64,000 nt of DNA from Actinorugispora endophytica (GCF_004363075.1 NZ_SNYN01000008.1:62001-126000), one strand, 5' to 3'. Shown: positions 44,223 through 53,328, counted from the stretch's first letter. Translations and numbers: made by a program. Notes: a model not told the origin generated them from the letters alone.

Positions 44223-45251
44223 ATGGCACACACCACAGAGGCGGCCAGGACGGCCGAACCACCGCCCGGTCCCGATCGGCACCCGAAACCGGGGGGACGC
44301 GGCGTCCGTCCCGCGCCCGTTCCGCTCACCCGCAGGATCACGCGGAGTCTCCCGCCCTACGCCCTGATCGCCCCCGCCGTCGTCGTGCTCGGCGTCGTGC
44401 TGCTGTGGCCGATGCTGCAGATGGTGTGGAACTCGCTGCACTCCTACACCATCCGGCACCTGATGCCCGCCGGCCCCGACCCGGAGTGGAACGACTTCGC
44501 GCACTACCGCACCCTGCTCACCGACCCGTACTTCTGGTCGGTGCTGGGCAAGACCGTCCTGGTCTGCGTGACCATGGTCGTGTGCACCATCGTCCTGGGC
44601 ACCCTGGTCGGCCTGCTGCTCAACAGGCTGCCCAAGGCCTTCTCCACGTTCGTGGCCGTCGGCACGATGCTGGCCTGGGCCACCCCGGCGATCAGCGCCT
44701 CGCTGGTCTTCCGCTGGCTCTTCTTCCCGGAGCGCGGCTTCGCCAACCACGTCCTGGACGCGCTCCCGGACCTGCTGGTGGGCTCGGGCTGGCTCCGGTA
44801 CAACTGGTTCCTGGACGAGGGCCCGCTGTTCACGCTGCTGGTCCTGGTGGTCGTCTGGCAGGGCTTCCCGTTCGTGGCCATGACCGTGCTGGCCGGGCTC
44901 AAGAGCATCCCGTACGAGCTCTACGAGGCCGCCCGGATGGACGGCGCGAGCGCGTGGCGCTCCTTCTGGGCCGTCACCGTCCCGATACTCAGGCCGCTGT
45001 TCGCCCTGATCGTCGTCCTGCAGATCATCTGGGACCTGCGGGTGTTCACCCAGCTGTACATCCTGACCGGCAGCAGTTTCGCCAACCCGGACGCGTACCT
45101 GCTCTCGTACTACGTCTACCAGCAGGGCTTCAACGCCAGCCCGGCCAACTTCGGCCTCGGCTCGGCCATCGCGGTGGTCATGACGGTCCTCGTCCTCGGC
45201 ATCACCGTGTACTACCTGCGCGTCATGATCCGTCAGGGGGAGACCCGATGA
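44223..45251 (+). CDS. Sugar ABC transporter permease 1 (MalF type)
   Basis: A 342-residue permease. A polar N-terminus of about 50 residues precedes the first helix (YALIAPAVVVLGVVLLWPML). The conserved coupling loop is LYEAARMDGASAWRSFWAVT (EAAxxDGA). MVCTIVLGTLVGLLL and FVAMTVLAGLKSIPYELY mark further helices. It pairs with permease 2, whose start overlaps its stop (ATGA). The frame is open to 44160, but the ATG at 44223 is preferred because that part is noncoding hairpin. Confidence 0.92.
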   Translation: MAHTTEAARTAEPPPGPDRHPKPGGRGVRPAPVPLTRRITRSLPPYALIAPAVVVLGVVLLWPMLQMVWNSLHSYTIRHLMPAGPDPEWNDFAHYRTLLTDPYFWSVLGKTVLVCVTMVVCTIVLGTLVGLLLNRLPKAFSTFVAVGTMLAWATPAISASLVFRWLFFPERGFANHVLDALPDLLVGSGWLRYNWFLDEGPLFTLLVLVVVWQGFPFVAMTVLAGLKSIPYELYEAARMDGASAWRSFWAVTVPILRPLFALIVVLQIIWDLRVFTQLYILTGSSFANPDAYLLSYYVYQQGFNASPANFGLGSAIAVVMTVLVLGITVYYLRVMIRQGETR

Positions 45252-46168
45252 GCGCCACCACGGCCACCCGGCCCGCCGCCCGCCGGACCGACCCGCTGCT
45301 GCGCGCCCGCCGGATCGCGGGCCGGACCGGGCTCTACGCCGCCGGTCTCGCGGTCTTCGCCTTCTCGGTCTTCCCCGTGTACTGGATGATCGCGACCGCC
45401 TTCAAACCCGGCGGCGAGCTGTTCGCCCGGGAGCCGACGCTCCTGCCGCGGAACCCCACGCTGGACAACTTCGACCAGGTGGTCAACGGCAACGTGATCC
45501 CCGGTGTGGACTTCTGGCAGTTCCTGGTGAACAGCCTCACCGTCACCCTCGGCTCGGTGGCGGTCGGCGCGGTCCTGGCGCTGCTGGCCGCCATCGCGGT
45601 GGCGCGCTTCAGGTTCAGGCTGCGCACCACGCTGATCGTGACGCTCATGGTGGTCCAGATGGTGCCGGTCGAGGCGCTGATCATCTCGATCTTCATCAAC
45701 TTCCGGCAGATCCAGGAGGGCACCGGCGTCGAGCTGCTGGGGACGCTGACCGGCCTGGTCCTCGCCTACAGCGCGGTGTCGCTGCCGATCACCATCATGA
45801 TGCTGCGCGGCTTCGTGGCCGCGGTCCCCAAGGAGCTGGAGGAGGCCGCCGCGATCGACGGCGCGGGCCACTGGACGGTCTTCTGGCGCATCCTGATGCC
45901 GCTGGTCGCCCCCGGCCTGGTCGCCGCGAGCATCTTCGCCTTCATCACGGCCTGGAACGAGTTCATCATCGCGCTCACCTTCCTGGGCCGCAGCAGCGAG
46001 ACGTACACCCTTCCGCTGACGCTCTCCTACTACTTCGGCCGCTACGGCACCGACTGGGGTTCGATCATGGCCGCCTCCAGCCTGCTGACCGTGCCGGTGA
46101 TGATCTTCTTCCTGTTCGTGCAGCGCCGCATGGTGTCGGGTCTCACCATGGGCGCGGTCAAGGGCTGA
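45248..46168 (+). CDS. Sugar ABC transporter permease 2 (MalG type)
   Basis: A 306-residue permease with six predicted helices. FPVYWMIATAFKPGGELFAR and the coupling loop KELEEAAAIDGAGHWTVFWR are typical of MalG-type partners, and the C-terminus VQRRMVSGLTMGAVKG is the family ending (GLTxGAVKG). It overlaps permease 1 by four bases. No ATPase gene is present in the operon, so a shared ATPase such as MsiK, encoded elsewhere as in Streptomyces, is inferred. Confidence 0.93.
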   Translation: MSATTATRPAARRTDPLLRARRIAGRTGLYAAGLAVFAFSVFPVYWMIATAFKPGGELFAREPTLLPRNPTLDNFDQVVNGNVIPGVDFWQFLVNSLTVTLGSVAVGAVLALLAAIAVARFRFRLRTTLIVTLMVVQMVPVEALIISIFINFRQIQEGTGVELLGTLTGLVLAYSAVSLPITIMMLRGFVAAVPKELEEAAAIDGAGHWTVFWRILMPLVAPGLVAASIFAFITAWNEFIIALTFLGRSSETYTLPLTLSYYFGRYGTDWGSIMAASSLLTVPVMIFFLFVQRRMVSGLTMGAVKG

Positions 46169-46189
46169 TGGTCCGCCACCGCCCCTGAC

Positions 46190-46221
46190 GGCGCCGCGCG
46201 CCGCCCCCGGGGCGCGGCGCC
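46190..46221 (+). terminator. Hairpin between permease 2 and GH3 gene
   Basis: GGCGCCGCGC at 46190-46199 pairs perfectly with GCGCGGCGCC at 46212-46221. It may partly separate the GH3 gene from the transport genes. Confidence 0.45.
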
Positions 46222-46279
46222 TCCGCCGCGCCCCGCCCGCCCCTATCTCGCCCGTCGAGGGCCTGGAACGGAGTCCGTG

Positions 46280-47737
46280 ATGCCCGCTGACCGGAGCCTG
46301 GAACGTCTCGCCAACGCCACCCTGCTGGTGCCCTTCGAGGCGTACACCCCGCCCCGCTGGCTGCTGGACGGCCTGGCCGACGGCTTCGCCGGCGTCTGCG
46401 TCTTCCACAACAACATCGAGGACGCCGAACAGATCACCTCGGTCAACGCGAGGATCCGCGAGGCCTCGGACACCCCGCTGGTCTCCCTGGACGAGGAGGG
46501 CGGCGACGTCACCCGGATCGGGCAGCGCGCCGGCAGCGAGTATCCGGGCAACGCGGCGCTCGGCGCGATCGACGACCCCGCGCTGACCCGGTCGGTGCAC
46601 CGCTCCCTGGCCGCCGAACTGCACGCTCTGGGCTTCAACCTGGACCTCGCCCCGTCGGTGGACGTCAACACCGCCGCGGACAACCCGGTGATCGGCACCC
46701 GCTCCTTCGGCGCGGACGCCGGACTGGTCGCCCGGCACGCCGCGGCCGCCGTCACCGGCCTGCAGGAGGGCGGGGTCGCCGCGTGCGCCAAGCACTTCCC
46801 CGGCCACGGCGCCACCCGCCAGGACTCGCACGAGGTGCTCCCCGTCATCGACGCCGACCCGGACCTGCTGGCGGAGCGCGAACTGCTGCCCTTCCGGGCC
46901 GCCATCGACGCGGGGGTGCGCAGCGTCCTGACCGCGCACATCGAGCTTCCCGGCCTCGGCGTGCGCGGACCGGCCACGCTGGCGCCCGAGATCGTGACCG
47001 GCCTGCTCCGCGACGGGCTGGGCTTCGACGGCATGATCATCTCCGACGCCCTGGACATGCGGGGGGTGAGCGGGGACATCGGGGTCCCCGAGGCGTCCGT
47101 GCGCGCGCTGGCCTCGGGCTGCGACCTGCTGTGCCTGGGCCGGTTCGCCTACGCGGACCAGGTCGCCGCGGTGCGCGAGGCGATCGTGGCGGCCGTTCGG
47201 ACGGGGCGGCTCGGCGCCGAGCGGTTGGAGGAGGCCGCCGCCCGCACGGACGCGGCGCGCGCGTGGGTCGCCGGGCACTCCGCCCGCCCGGGGCCGGGCG
47301 AGGCGGGGATCGGCCTGGACGGGGCCCGCCGGGCGGTGCGGGTGGTCGGCGAGCTCGGACCGCTGCGCGCCCCGTTCGTCGTCGAGGTGGACGCTCCGGC
47401 GGGGATGGCCGTGGGCGAGGTCCCGTGGGGGCTCTCCCCCTGGTTCCCCCGGACCGTGCGACTGGAGGCCGAGACGGCCGACGTGGCGGCGCTGCTCGCC
47501 GAGGCGGCCGGGTACGACCTGGTGGTCGTGGTCCGCGACGCGCACCGCTACCCCGCGACCCGGACCCTGGTCGACCGCCTGTGCCGGGCGCGTCCCGACT
47601 GCGTCGTGGTCGAGATGGGCCTGCCGGTCTGGCGGCCCGACAGCCGCGCCCACATCAGCACCTACGGCGCGGCGCGCGTCAACGGCCAGAGCGCGGCCGA
47701 GCTCCTGGGATCAGCCGAAACGGCGCCGGCGCGCTGA
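46280..47737 (+). CDS. NagZ-type glycoside hydrolase family 3 enzyme
   Basis: A 485-residue GH3 enzyme. The NagZ signature KHFPGHGATRQDSHEVLP has Lys171-His172 and the distant DSH; in NagZ the His of this mobile loop is the acid-base. The nucleophile is expected at Asp256 in IISDALDMRGV. LVSLDEEGGDVTRIGQR is a further GH3 N-domain motif. No signal peptide is visible, so it should act in the cytosol on imported sugar, most likely as beta-N-acetylhexosaminidase; beta-glucosidase is an alternative. The extra C-terminal domain of about 130 residues is like that of two-domain actinobacterial NagZ-like proteins. Start at the ATG at 46280, or GTG at 46277. Confidence 0.88.
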   Translation: MPADRSLERLANATLLVPFEAYTPPRWLLDGLADGFAGVCVFHNNIEDAEQITSVNARIREASDTPLVSLDEEGGDVTRIGQRAGSEYPGNAALGAIDDPALTRSVHRSLAAELHALGFNLDLAPSVDVNTAADNPVIGTRSFGADAGLVARHAAAAVTGLQEGGVAACAKHFPGHGATRQDSHEVLPVIDADPDLLAERELLPFRAAIDAGVRSVLTAHIELPGLGVRGPATLAPEIVTGLLRDGLGFDGMIISDALDMRGVSGDIGVPEASVRALASGCDLLCLGRFAYADQVAAVREAIVAAVRTGRLGAERLEEAAARTDAARAWVAGHSARPGPGEAGIGLDGARRAVRVVGELGPLRAPFVVEVDAPAGMAVGEVPWGLSPWFPRTVRLEAETADVAALLAEAAGYDLVVVVRDAHRYPATRTLVDRLCRARPDCVVVEMGLPVWRPDSRAHISTYGAARVNGQSAAELLGSAETAPAR

Positions 47738-47823
47738 GGCCGGAGGCCGGCGCTGCCGGCGGGACCGCCCGCCCCGTCCCGACAGGAGAACCCGTGGTCG
47801 GTGCGGCCCTCGGGCGCCGCACC

Positions 47824-47856
47824 GGGGCCGCGCCGCCACCCCACCGGCGCGGCCCC
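47824..47856 (+). terminator. Terminator of the sugar operon
   Basis: GGGGCCGCGCCG at 47824-47835 pairs perfectly with CGGCGCGGCCCC at 47845-47856 with a 9-base loop, followed by TCTCC. It lies 86 bases after the GH3 stop and just upstream of the Rrf2 promoter. Confidence 0.7.
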
Positions 47857-47870
47857 TCTCCGATTCACGG

Positions 47871-47876
47871 CATAAT
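47871..47876 (+). promoter_or_regulatory. -10 element of the Rrf2 gene, likely leaderless
   Basis: CATAAT at 47871-47876 ends six bases before the ATG at 47883, leaving no room for a ribosome-binding site, which fits a leaderless transcript. A good -35 is not visible; an activator or self-regulation may compensate. Confidence 0.4.
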
Positions 47877-47882
47877 CGCAGC

Positions 47883-48335
47883 ATGCGCCTTTCCGCACGA
47901 GTCGATTACGCGTTGCGTGCCGCGGCCGAACTCGCGGCCGCCAGTGGCGGCCCTGTCACGGCCGAGCAACTCGCGCGCGCCCAGGCCATACCCGGCAAGT
48001 TCCTGGAGAACATCCTCACCCAGCTGCGCCGCGCCGGTCTGGTGCGCAGCCAGCGGGGCCCGGTGGGCGGCTACTGGCTCGCCCGCCCGGCCTCGGAGAT
48101 CTCCCTCGCCGACATCATCCGCGCGGTGGACGGCCCACTGGCCAACGTGCGCGGTGAGCGTCCCGAGCACGTCGACTACGACGGCGCGGCGCGCAGTCTC
48201 CAGCAGGTGTGGATCGCCCTGCGCGCCAGCGAGCGGGCCATCCTGGAGACGGTGACCCTGGAGCACGTGTCCACGGCCAGGCTTCCGGAGTCGGTCCGCG
48301 TCCTGGCCGAGAACCCCGAGGCCTGGACCAGCTGA
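47883..48335 (+). CDS. Rrf2-family transcriptional regulator without cluster cysteines
   Basis: A 150-residue Rrf2 protein. MRLSARVDYALRAAAELAAA is the family start and the winged helix carries LENILTQLRRAGLVRSQRGP and VGGYWLARPASEISLADIIR. Fe-S-sensing Rrf2 proteins (IscR, NsrR, RsrR) carry cysteines in the C-terminal half; this protein has none, so it cannot bind a cluster through Cys and is more like the CymR type. The signal it senses is unknown. It is divergent from nothing and followed by the convergent dps gene, whose stop is 48 bases away. Confidence 0.9.
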   Translation: MRLSARVDYALRAAAELAAASGGPVTAEQLARAQAIPGKFLENILTQLRRAGLVRSQRGPVGGYWLARPASEISLADIIRAVDGPLANVRGERPEHVDYDGAARSLQQVWIALRASERAILETVTLEHVSTARLPESVRVLAENPEAWTS

Positions 48336-48383
48336 CCCGCGGCGGCGCGCGGCCCGCGTCGGTGAACCGCGCGCCGCCCGCGC

Positions 48384-48851
48384 TCAGCGCATCGCCTCGA
48401 ACATCCAGTGCTGCTGTTCGAGGTCCTGCGCGGCGGCGATCAGGAGGTCCTGGGTGACCGGGTCGGCCTCTTCGGTGGCGCCGATGTGCTCGCGGAAGCG
48501 CTCGACCACGCCGCTCAGCGCGTCGACGGCCAGCGCGATGACCTTGTCGTCCTGGAGGTAGCCGGGGTCCGGCTGGGAGATCCGGGTGTCCTGCGCGACC
48601 TTGCCCGAGCGCCCGTCCGGGTTGACCCCGATCGCCACGGCGCGTTCGGCGAGGACGTCGGTGTGGCCGCGCGCGGCCTCGACGAGCTCGTCGAGTTGCA
48701 GGTGGATGGAGCGGAAGGTCCGGCCCACCACGTTCCAGTGCGCCTGCTTGGCCACCAGTGACAGATCGATCAGATCGACGATCGCGGCCTGCAGCGCCTG
48801 GCCGGTGACCTTGCGCGCGTCTTCCGCGAGTGCCCCGTGGATCTTCGCCAT
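48384..48851 (-). CDS. dps: Dps-family ferritin-like protein
   Basis: A 155-residue four-helix Dps protein, which stores iron and shields DNA during stress. The start of helix A carries KQAHWNVVGRTFRSIHLQLD, the Dps motif with His38, and His50-x3-Asp54, and ARGHTDVLAERAVAIGV follows. AAQDLEQQHWMFEAMR ends the protein, giving a length typical of actinobacterial Dps. AAGGGG lies about ten bases before the ATG. It lies on the same strand as clgR, 151 bases downstream of it; I see no strong terminator in between. Confidence 0.9.
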   Translation of the reverse strand: MAKIHGALAEDARKVTGQALQAAIVDLIDLSLVAKQAHWNVVGRTFRSIHLQLDELVEAARGHTDVLAERAVAIGVNPDGRSGKVAQDTRISQPDPGYLQDDKVIALAVDALSGVVERFREHIGATEEADPVTQDLLIAAAQDLEQQHWMFEAMR

Positions 48852-49002
48852 CGTTGATCATCCCCTTGTGTCTCGTGGACGGCACCAGAGCCACTGCCCG
48901 GCCCCGCCCCACCGAAAACACCCGGAGCGGACACCCCCGGAAACAGCAATGCGTCGGCCGCGCCATTGCGACCGACGGCATCGTGGCTGTGTGGGCCGGG
49001 GG

Positions 49003-49359
49003 TCAGACGCCCACCATGTCGATGACTTCTGGAACGCGATCGGGGATCGAGTCGATGCCGAGTCGGTCGGAGCCCGATACGGACGCGGCCGGAACCGATC
49101 CGCTGAGCGCCGCCTCCTGGAGCTCGGCGAGTGCCAGCTGGTCGGAGACCTCGCGCAGCACCTGGGAGAGGGGAACCCCCAGTGCCCCGCAGATCGAGGA
49201 GAGCAGTTCGGAGGACGCCTCCTTCTGTCCTCGCTCGACCTCCGACAAGTAACCCAACGAGACCCGGGCATCGGCCGACACCTCGCGGAGAGTGCGGCCC
49301 TGCCGCTGCCGGAGCTGCCGTAGCACGTCACCAATCAGGTGACGAAGCAGGACCATCAT
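49003..49359 (-). CDS. clgR: ClgR-like XRE-family transcriptional activator
   Basis: A 118-residue regulator. The helix-turn-helix at about 20-75 has [20 protein letters not shown] followed by [19 protein letters not shown], almost the same as I remember for ClgR of Streptomyces and mycobacteria, which activates clp protease genes and others under stress. The tail [13 protein letters not shown] is also typical; the end DMVGV differs from the Ala-Ala end through which some ClgR proteins are degraded. AGGAGGGAG precedes the first ATG. A 10-bp palindrome (CTACCGGTAG, 49372-49381) lies just upstream and could be an operator. It follows cinA after about 157 bases on the same strand. Confidence 0.9.
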   Translation of the reverse strand: MMVLLRHLIGDVLRQLRQRQGRTLREVSADARVSLGYLSEVERGQKEASSELLSSICGALGVPLSQVLREVSDQLALAELQEAALSGSVPAASVSGSDRLGIDSIPDRVPEVIDMVGV

Positions 49360-49516
49360 TCGCGCTCCCTCCTACCGGTAGCGACCTTCATAAAAACACC
49401 GTACCTGGCCGAAGCCCGATCGTCGCACCTCATGGCTTCCTGTTCGCTGGAGGGATAACACGATCTTGGTGAGGGTTTGTTCCCAGGGACCGACCGCTTG
49501 AACAGGATGCGGTCCG

Positions 49517-50017
49517 CTAATTCGCGGTGGTCTCGGACACGCCGTCCAGCAGGAGGGACAGGGCGCTCTCGACGGTCCGCTCCCGGATGGCGGCGCGGTC
49601 GCCCTCCAGACGCAGCTCCAGCACGCGATGGCGCTGGTCAGGGCCTGCGAGCGCGGTGTAGACGGTCCCGACCGGCCTGCCGTCCTGGGGTTCGGGCCCG
49701 GCGACGCCGGTGACGGCGAGGCCGAATGTGGCCTTCAGCAGCCCGCGCGCGCCCCGGGCCATGGCGACGGCCACGTCCGGGTGCACCGCCCCGTGCTCGG
49801 CCAACAGCGCGGCCGGGACGCCCAGGACGTCGGCCTTGGCCCGGGTGGCGTACGCGATCACGCCGCCCCTGAAGACGGCCGAGATCCCGGGCACACCGGT
49901 CAGGGTCGCGCCGATCAGGCCGCCGGTCAGCGACTCGGCGACGGCGAGCGTCTCCCCGCGGCCCCGGAGCAGCGTGTGCGCCCTGGAGGCGAGCTCCGCG
50001 GCGGCGGGGCCCGTCAC
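49517..50017 (-). CDS. cinA: CinA-family protein, amidohydrolase domain only
   Basis: A 166-residue protein that equals the C-terminal domain of CinA (PncC-type nicotinamide mononucleotide deamidase). Landmarks are AVAESLTGGLIGATLTGVPG, FRGGVIAYATRAKADVLGVP, GLAVTGVAGPEPQDGRPVGT. The N-terminal MoaB-like domain of full CinA is absent, as usual in actinomycetes. The GTG at 50017 overlaps the pgsA stop as GTGA, after GGAGGAGG, so it is the third gene of a coupled rimO-pgsA-cinA operon. Predicted role: return of nicotinamide mononucleotide to NAD synthesis, with a possible link to DNA damage. Confidence 0.92.
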   Translation of the reverse strand: MTGPAAAELASRAHTLLRGRGETLAVAESLTGGLIGATLTGVPGISAVFRGGVIAYATRAKADVLGVPAALLAEHGAVHPDVAVAMARGARGLLKATFGLAVTGVAGPEPQDGRPVGTVYTALAGPDQRHRVLELRLEGDRAAIRERTVESALSLLLDGVSETTAN

Positions 50018-50628
50018 CGGTCCTCCTCCGTACCCGGCTGCAGCCCGGCGCGGGACCTCCCGCGCAGTCTCAGGGCCTGGACGACGTAGTCCGCGCCGGT
50101 CCACAGCGTGACCGCCACCGCCACCGCCATGACGGTGTGCGCGACGACCTGGAAGAACAGCAGGTCGGGAAGGGGGAACAGGTAGACGCTGATCGCGACG
50201 ATCTGGAGGACCGTCTTGAGTTTGCCGCCGCGGCTGGCCGGGATGACCCCGTACCTGATCACCGCGAAGCGCAGCGCGGTGATGCCCCACTCGCGGACCA
50301 GGATGACGACGGTCACCCACCACCACAGGTCGCCGAGCATCGACAGCACCACGAGCGCGGCGCCGGTGAGCGCCTTGTCCGCGATGGGGTCGGCGATCTT
50401 GCCGAAGTCGGTGACCAGGTTGCGGCGGCGGGCGAGCTCTCCGTCGATGCGGTCGGTGATCGCGGCGATCACGAAGACCGAGAAGGCGGCCAGGCGCCAC
50501 CACAGGCCGTCCTGGAACATGCAGACGACGAAGAACGGCACCATGACGAGCCTGCTCACCGTCAGGATGTTCGCGATGTTCAGCACCGGCACGGGGCCGG
50601 CCTGGGCCGCGGGGTCCGGGGTGCTCAC
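50014..50628 (-). CDS. pgsA: CDP-diacylglycerol-glycerol-3-phosphate 3-phosphatidyltransferase
   Basis: A 204-residue integral membrane enzyme that makes phosphatidylglycerol phosphate from CDP-diacylglycerol and glycerol-3-phosphate. The CDP-alcohol transferase motif [12 protein letters not shown]...G...D...D is present at about residues 59-83. [20 protein letters not shown] is the first helix; several helices follow, ending with [20 protein letters not shown]. Start GTG at 50628 overlaps the rimO stop, and its own stop overlaps the cinA start. Phosphatidylinositol phosphate synthase is the main paralogue that must be told apart; the position between rimO and cinA supports PgsA. Confidence 0.93.
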   Translation of the reverse strand: MSTPDPAAQAGPVPVLNIANILTVSRLVMVPFFVVCMFQDGLWWRLAAFSVFVIAAITDRIDGELARRRNLVTDFGKIADPIADKALTGAALVVLSMLGDLWWWVTVVILVREWGITALRFAVIRYGVIPASRGGKLKTVLQIVAISVYLFPLPDLLFFQVVAHTVMAVAVAVTLWTGADYVVQALRLRGRSRAGLQPGTEEDR

Positions 50629-52079
50629 GTCGTGCCCGCGTCTTCCTCGTGCTCGGCGACGAGATCGACGCCCATGGCCGCCATGACGGTCGCCCGGACG
50701 ATGTCGCCCACCCGGAGTTCGGTGTCGGCGTGCACGATCGTGCTGCCGTCCACCTCGGGGGCCTGGTGCGCGGCGCGCCCCTCGTAGGCGCCCTCCCCCA
50801 GTTCGGCCTCGATGAGCACGTCCACCGTCGAGCCGACGCGCTCCTCGGCGCGCTGGGCCATCAGCTCCTCCGCGAGCTGGTTGAGCCGCTCGACGCGGGC
50901 GTTGACGACCTCCTCGGGGAGTTTGCCGTCGTGCCCGACCGCCTCGGTGCCGTCCTCGTCGGAGTAGCCGAAGACTCCGATGGCGTCCAGGCGCGCCTCC
51001 TCCAGGAAGGCGACCAGCTCGGCGAACTCCTCCTCGGTCTCGCCGGGGAAACCGACGATGAAGTTGGAGCGGGCCCCCGCCTCCGGCACGGTCTCGCGGA
51101 CCGTCCCCAGCAGCTCCAGGAAGCGCTCGCGGTCCCCGAAACGGCGCATCCGGCGCAGCAGCGTCCCGCTGGCGTGCTGGAAGGACAGGTCGAAGTAGGG
51201 CACGACCTTGGGGGTGCGGGTGAGCACCTCGATCAGGCCGGGGCGCACCTCGGCGGGCTGGAGGTAGCTGACCCGGACCCGTTCGATGCCGGGGACCTCC
51301 GCCAGGCGGGGCAGCAGCCGTTCCAGGGCCCGCAGGTCGCCCAGGTCCTTGCCGTAGGAGGTGGAGTTCTCGCTGACCAGGAAGAGTTCGCGGACGCCCT
51401 CTCCCGCCAGCCACTCGGCCTCGCGCACGACGTCGTCGGGGTCGCGGGAGATGTAGGCGCCGCGGAAGGCCGGGATCGCGCAGAAGGTGCAGCGCCGGTC
51501 GCAGCCCGAGGCGATCTTGAGGTTGGCCACCGGGCCGCCGGTGAGCCGCAGGCGCGGAACGACCGGCCCCGAGGCCGGGGCGACGCCGTCGGGCAGCGGG
51601 GTGAGGGCGTCGGCGCCGAAGGACGCGTGGCCGGGCACGTGCACGCCGGGTCCCGCGGCGCGCTCGACCGGGGAGATCGGCAGCAGGGTGCGGCGGTCGC
51701 GCGGGGTGTGCGGCACGAGCGGCCGGCCCTGGACGACGTCGTCGAGGCGCTCCCCGATGTCGGCGTAGTCGTCGAAGCTGATGACCTGGGCCTCGGGCAT
51801 GGCCTCGGCGAGCTCCGAACCGTACCGCTCGGCCATGCAGCCGGCGGCGACGACCTTCGTCCCGTCCTCGGCCGCGGACAGCAGCGCGTCGATGGAGTCC
51901 TGCTTGGCGGCTTCGATGAAGCCGCAGGTGTTGACGACGACGACGTCGGCGGCCTCCCCCTCCTCGGGGTCGACCAGGTTCCAGCCGCCGGCGGCCAGGC
52001 GTCCGGCGAGTTCTTCGGAGTCAACCTCGTTGCGCGCGCACCCCAGGGTGACGAGCGAAACAGTACGGCGCGATGACAT
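50625..52079 (-). CDS. rimO: Ribosomal protein S12 methylthiotransferase
   Basis: A 484-residue radical-SAM enzyme that methylthiolates an Asp of ribosomal protein S12. N-terminal cluster Cys are 14, 52 and 81 ([20 protein letters not shown] is the RimO hallmark); the radical SAM motif is CDRRCTFC, Cys 193, 197 and 200. The C-terminal TRAM domain ends at about 480. About 60 extra residues at 118-178 ([19 protein letters not shown]) separate the N-terminal domain from the radical SAM domain, as in other actinomycetes. The frame is open to 52184, but the ATG at 52079 matches the family. It heads the coupled rimO-pgsA-cinA group. Confidence 0.95.
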   Translation of the reverse strand: MSSRRTVSLVTLGCARNEVDSEELAGRLAAGGWNLVDPEEGEAADVVVVNTCGFIEAAKQDSIDALLSAAEDGTKVVAAGCMAERYGSELAEAMPEAQVISFDDYADIGERLDDVVQGRPLVPHTPRDRRTLLPISPVERAAGPGVHVPGHASFGADALTPLPDGVAPASGPVVPRLRLTGGPVANLKIASGCDRRCTFCAIPAFRGAYISRDPDDVVREAEWLAGEGVRELFLVSENSTSYGKDLGDLRALERLLPRLAEVPGIERVRVSYLQPAEVRPGLIEVLTRTPKVVPYFDLSFQHASGTLLRRMRRFGDRERFLELLGTVRETVPEAGARSNFIVGFPGETEEEFAELVAFLEEARLDAIGVFGYSDEDGTEAVGHDGKLPEEVVNARVERLNQLAEELMAQRAEERVGSTVDVLIEAELGEGAYEGRAAHQAPEVDGSTIVHADTELRVGDIVRATVMAAMGVDLVAEHEEDAGTT

Positions 52080-52241
52080 GGCTTCCAAGGTTACGGGAGG
52101 GCGTGGGCACGGCGGGGCCGCGCGGGCCGGCGTCGGGCACCCGCGCCGGCACTCCGGCGCCGGTGGCCGCCAAACCGTCCACACGACCCCTTAAGGGTAG
52201 GTCTTCCCAGGTGCGCTTCGGCCCCGGCCCCCACCCGCCCC

Positions 52242-53165
52242 TCATCCCCGCCCCGGATCCCGCGCGTCGAAGGTGAGTCGGGCCACCTCGCCGGAGTCGC
52301 CGGGAACGCCGAGGTCCTCGCCGTTGACCCGCAGCCGGACGCTGCCCGCGTCGCCCAGGTGCAGCCGCAGCCGCCCGGGCGCGGTCCAGTCGCGGCTCTC
52401 GCCCTCGTCGAGGATCCCGGCGAAGAGGGCGTCGCCGTCCCCGTCGTACACGCTGGCCCAGGTGCTCTCCCGGACCTCGACGTGGAGCGTCACCTCGCCG
52501 TCCCCCTCCGCCTCCGCGGCCCGCCGTTCCGCCTCGGCGGCCTGGAGTTCGGCCCGGCGCTGCTCGGCCTCCCAGTCCTGGACGGGCCTGGGCTCGTCGG
52601 GGGGCGCGGGGTCGCCCGCGCTGCGCACCGACACCTGGGCGGCCTCCTCCTCGGGCTCCCCCAGGTTCGCCCAGACCAGCACCGCCGCCGCGATCGCGAT
52701 GGCGACCGCGGCGACCGCCCAGCGCAGCCAACCGCCCGGGGGCGTGGCCGCCTCCCCCTCGGGCTCCCCCGGGTCTTCGCCCTCGTTCCTCTCCCCGGTC
52801 TCGGCCTCGTCGCCGGTCGCGTCCTCGTCGCCGGGGTCGGCCTCGAACCCGGCCACGGCCCCCGGAGCCCGCGCGGGGGCCGCGCCCCCCTCCGCGCTCA
52901 CCTCGGCGAGGCTCCTGGGCTGCGCCGGGGCCTCGGCGTACTCGGCGTCGAAACGGGCCAGCAGCGGACCGGCGTCGACGCCCAGCGTCCGGCATATCGT
53001 CCGAAGGTGCCCCCTCGCGTAGAAGTCCCCCCCGCACGCGGCGAAGTCATCGCGCTCCATCGCCCGGATGACCGTCCCACTGATGCGAGTGGTCTCGTGA
53101 AGCCGCTGAACCGAGCAACCCGCCTCTTCCCGGGCACTCGCGAGGGCCTGACCGATCGTCGTCAT
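52242..53165 (-). CDS. RodZ-like membrane protein with HTH domain
   Basis: A 307-residue protein. Residues 3-70 form a Cro/CI-like helix-turn-helix of the RodZ kind (ALASAREEAGCSVQRLHETT, AMERDDFAACGGDFYARGHL). An acidic linker at about 90-145 is followed by one transmembrane helix at about 145-167 (WLRWAVAAVAIAIAAAVLVW). The outer part has a Glu/Ala-rich segment that could form a helix, then a DUF4115-like beta domain (STWASVYDGDGDALFAGILD ... GSVRLRVNGEDLGVPG). RodZ supports MreB-linked cell shape in rods; in actinomycetes the role is unclear. The ATG at 53165 follows GGGAG. It lies between ftsK and rimO, a typical actinobacterial order. Confidence 0.85.
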   Translation of the reverse strand: MTTIGQALASAREEAGCSVQRLHETTRISGTVIRAMERDDFAACGGDFYARGHLRTICRTLGVDAGPLLARFDAEYAEAPAQPRSLAEVSAEGGAAPARAPGAVAGFEADPGDEDATGDEAETGERNEGEDPGEPEGEAATPPGGWLRWAVAAVAIAIAAAVLVWANLGEPEEEAAQVSVRSAGDPAPPDEPRPVQDWEAEQRRAELQAAEAERRAAEAEGDGEVTLHVEVRESTWASVYDGDGDALFAGILDEGESRDWTAPGRLRLHLGDAGSVRLRVNGEDLGVPGDSGEVARLTFDARDPGRG

Positions 53166-53328
53166 ACCCGCTCCCATCGCCGACACATGACGTTGTCCGC
53201 CCACTACCCAATGTGTCGCCATCGGGGCGGCCGAAAGGGCAGGCACGCCCACTCGGGAGGTCAAAAAACAGTCAGCCGGCCACGGGGCAGCGCGCCCCCC
53301 TGACGGCTCCCCGCAGCGGGAAACGGGG

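Noticed and set aside
42627-47653. Long reverse-strand frames over the sugar ABC and GH3 genes
   Set aside because: Low-complexity shadows of recognised genes.
49461-49496. GATCTTGG at 49462, resembling the palindrome family
   Set aside because: There is no matching inverted arm nearby and the TTTCC spacing is wrong.
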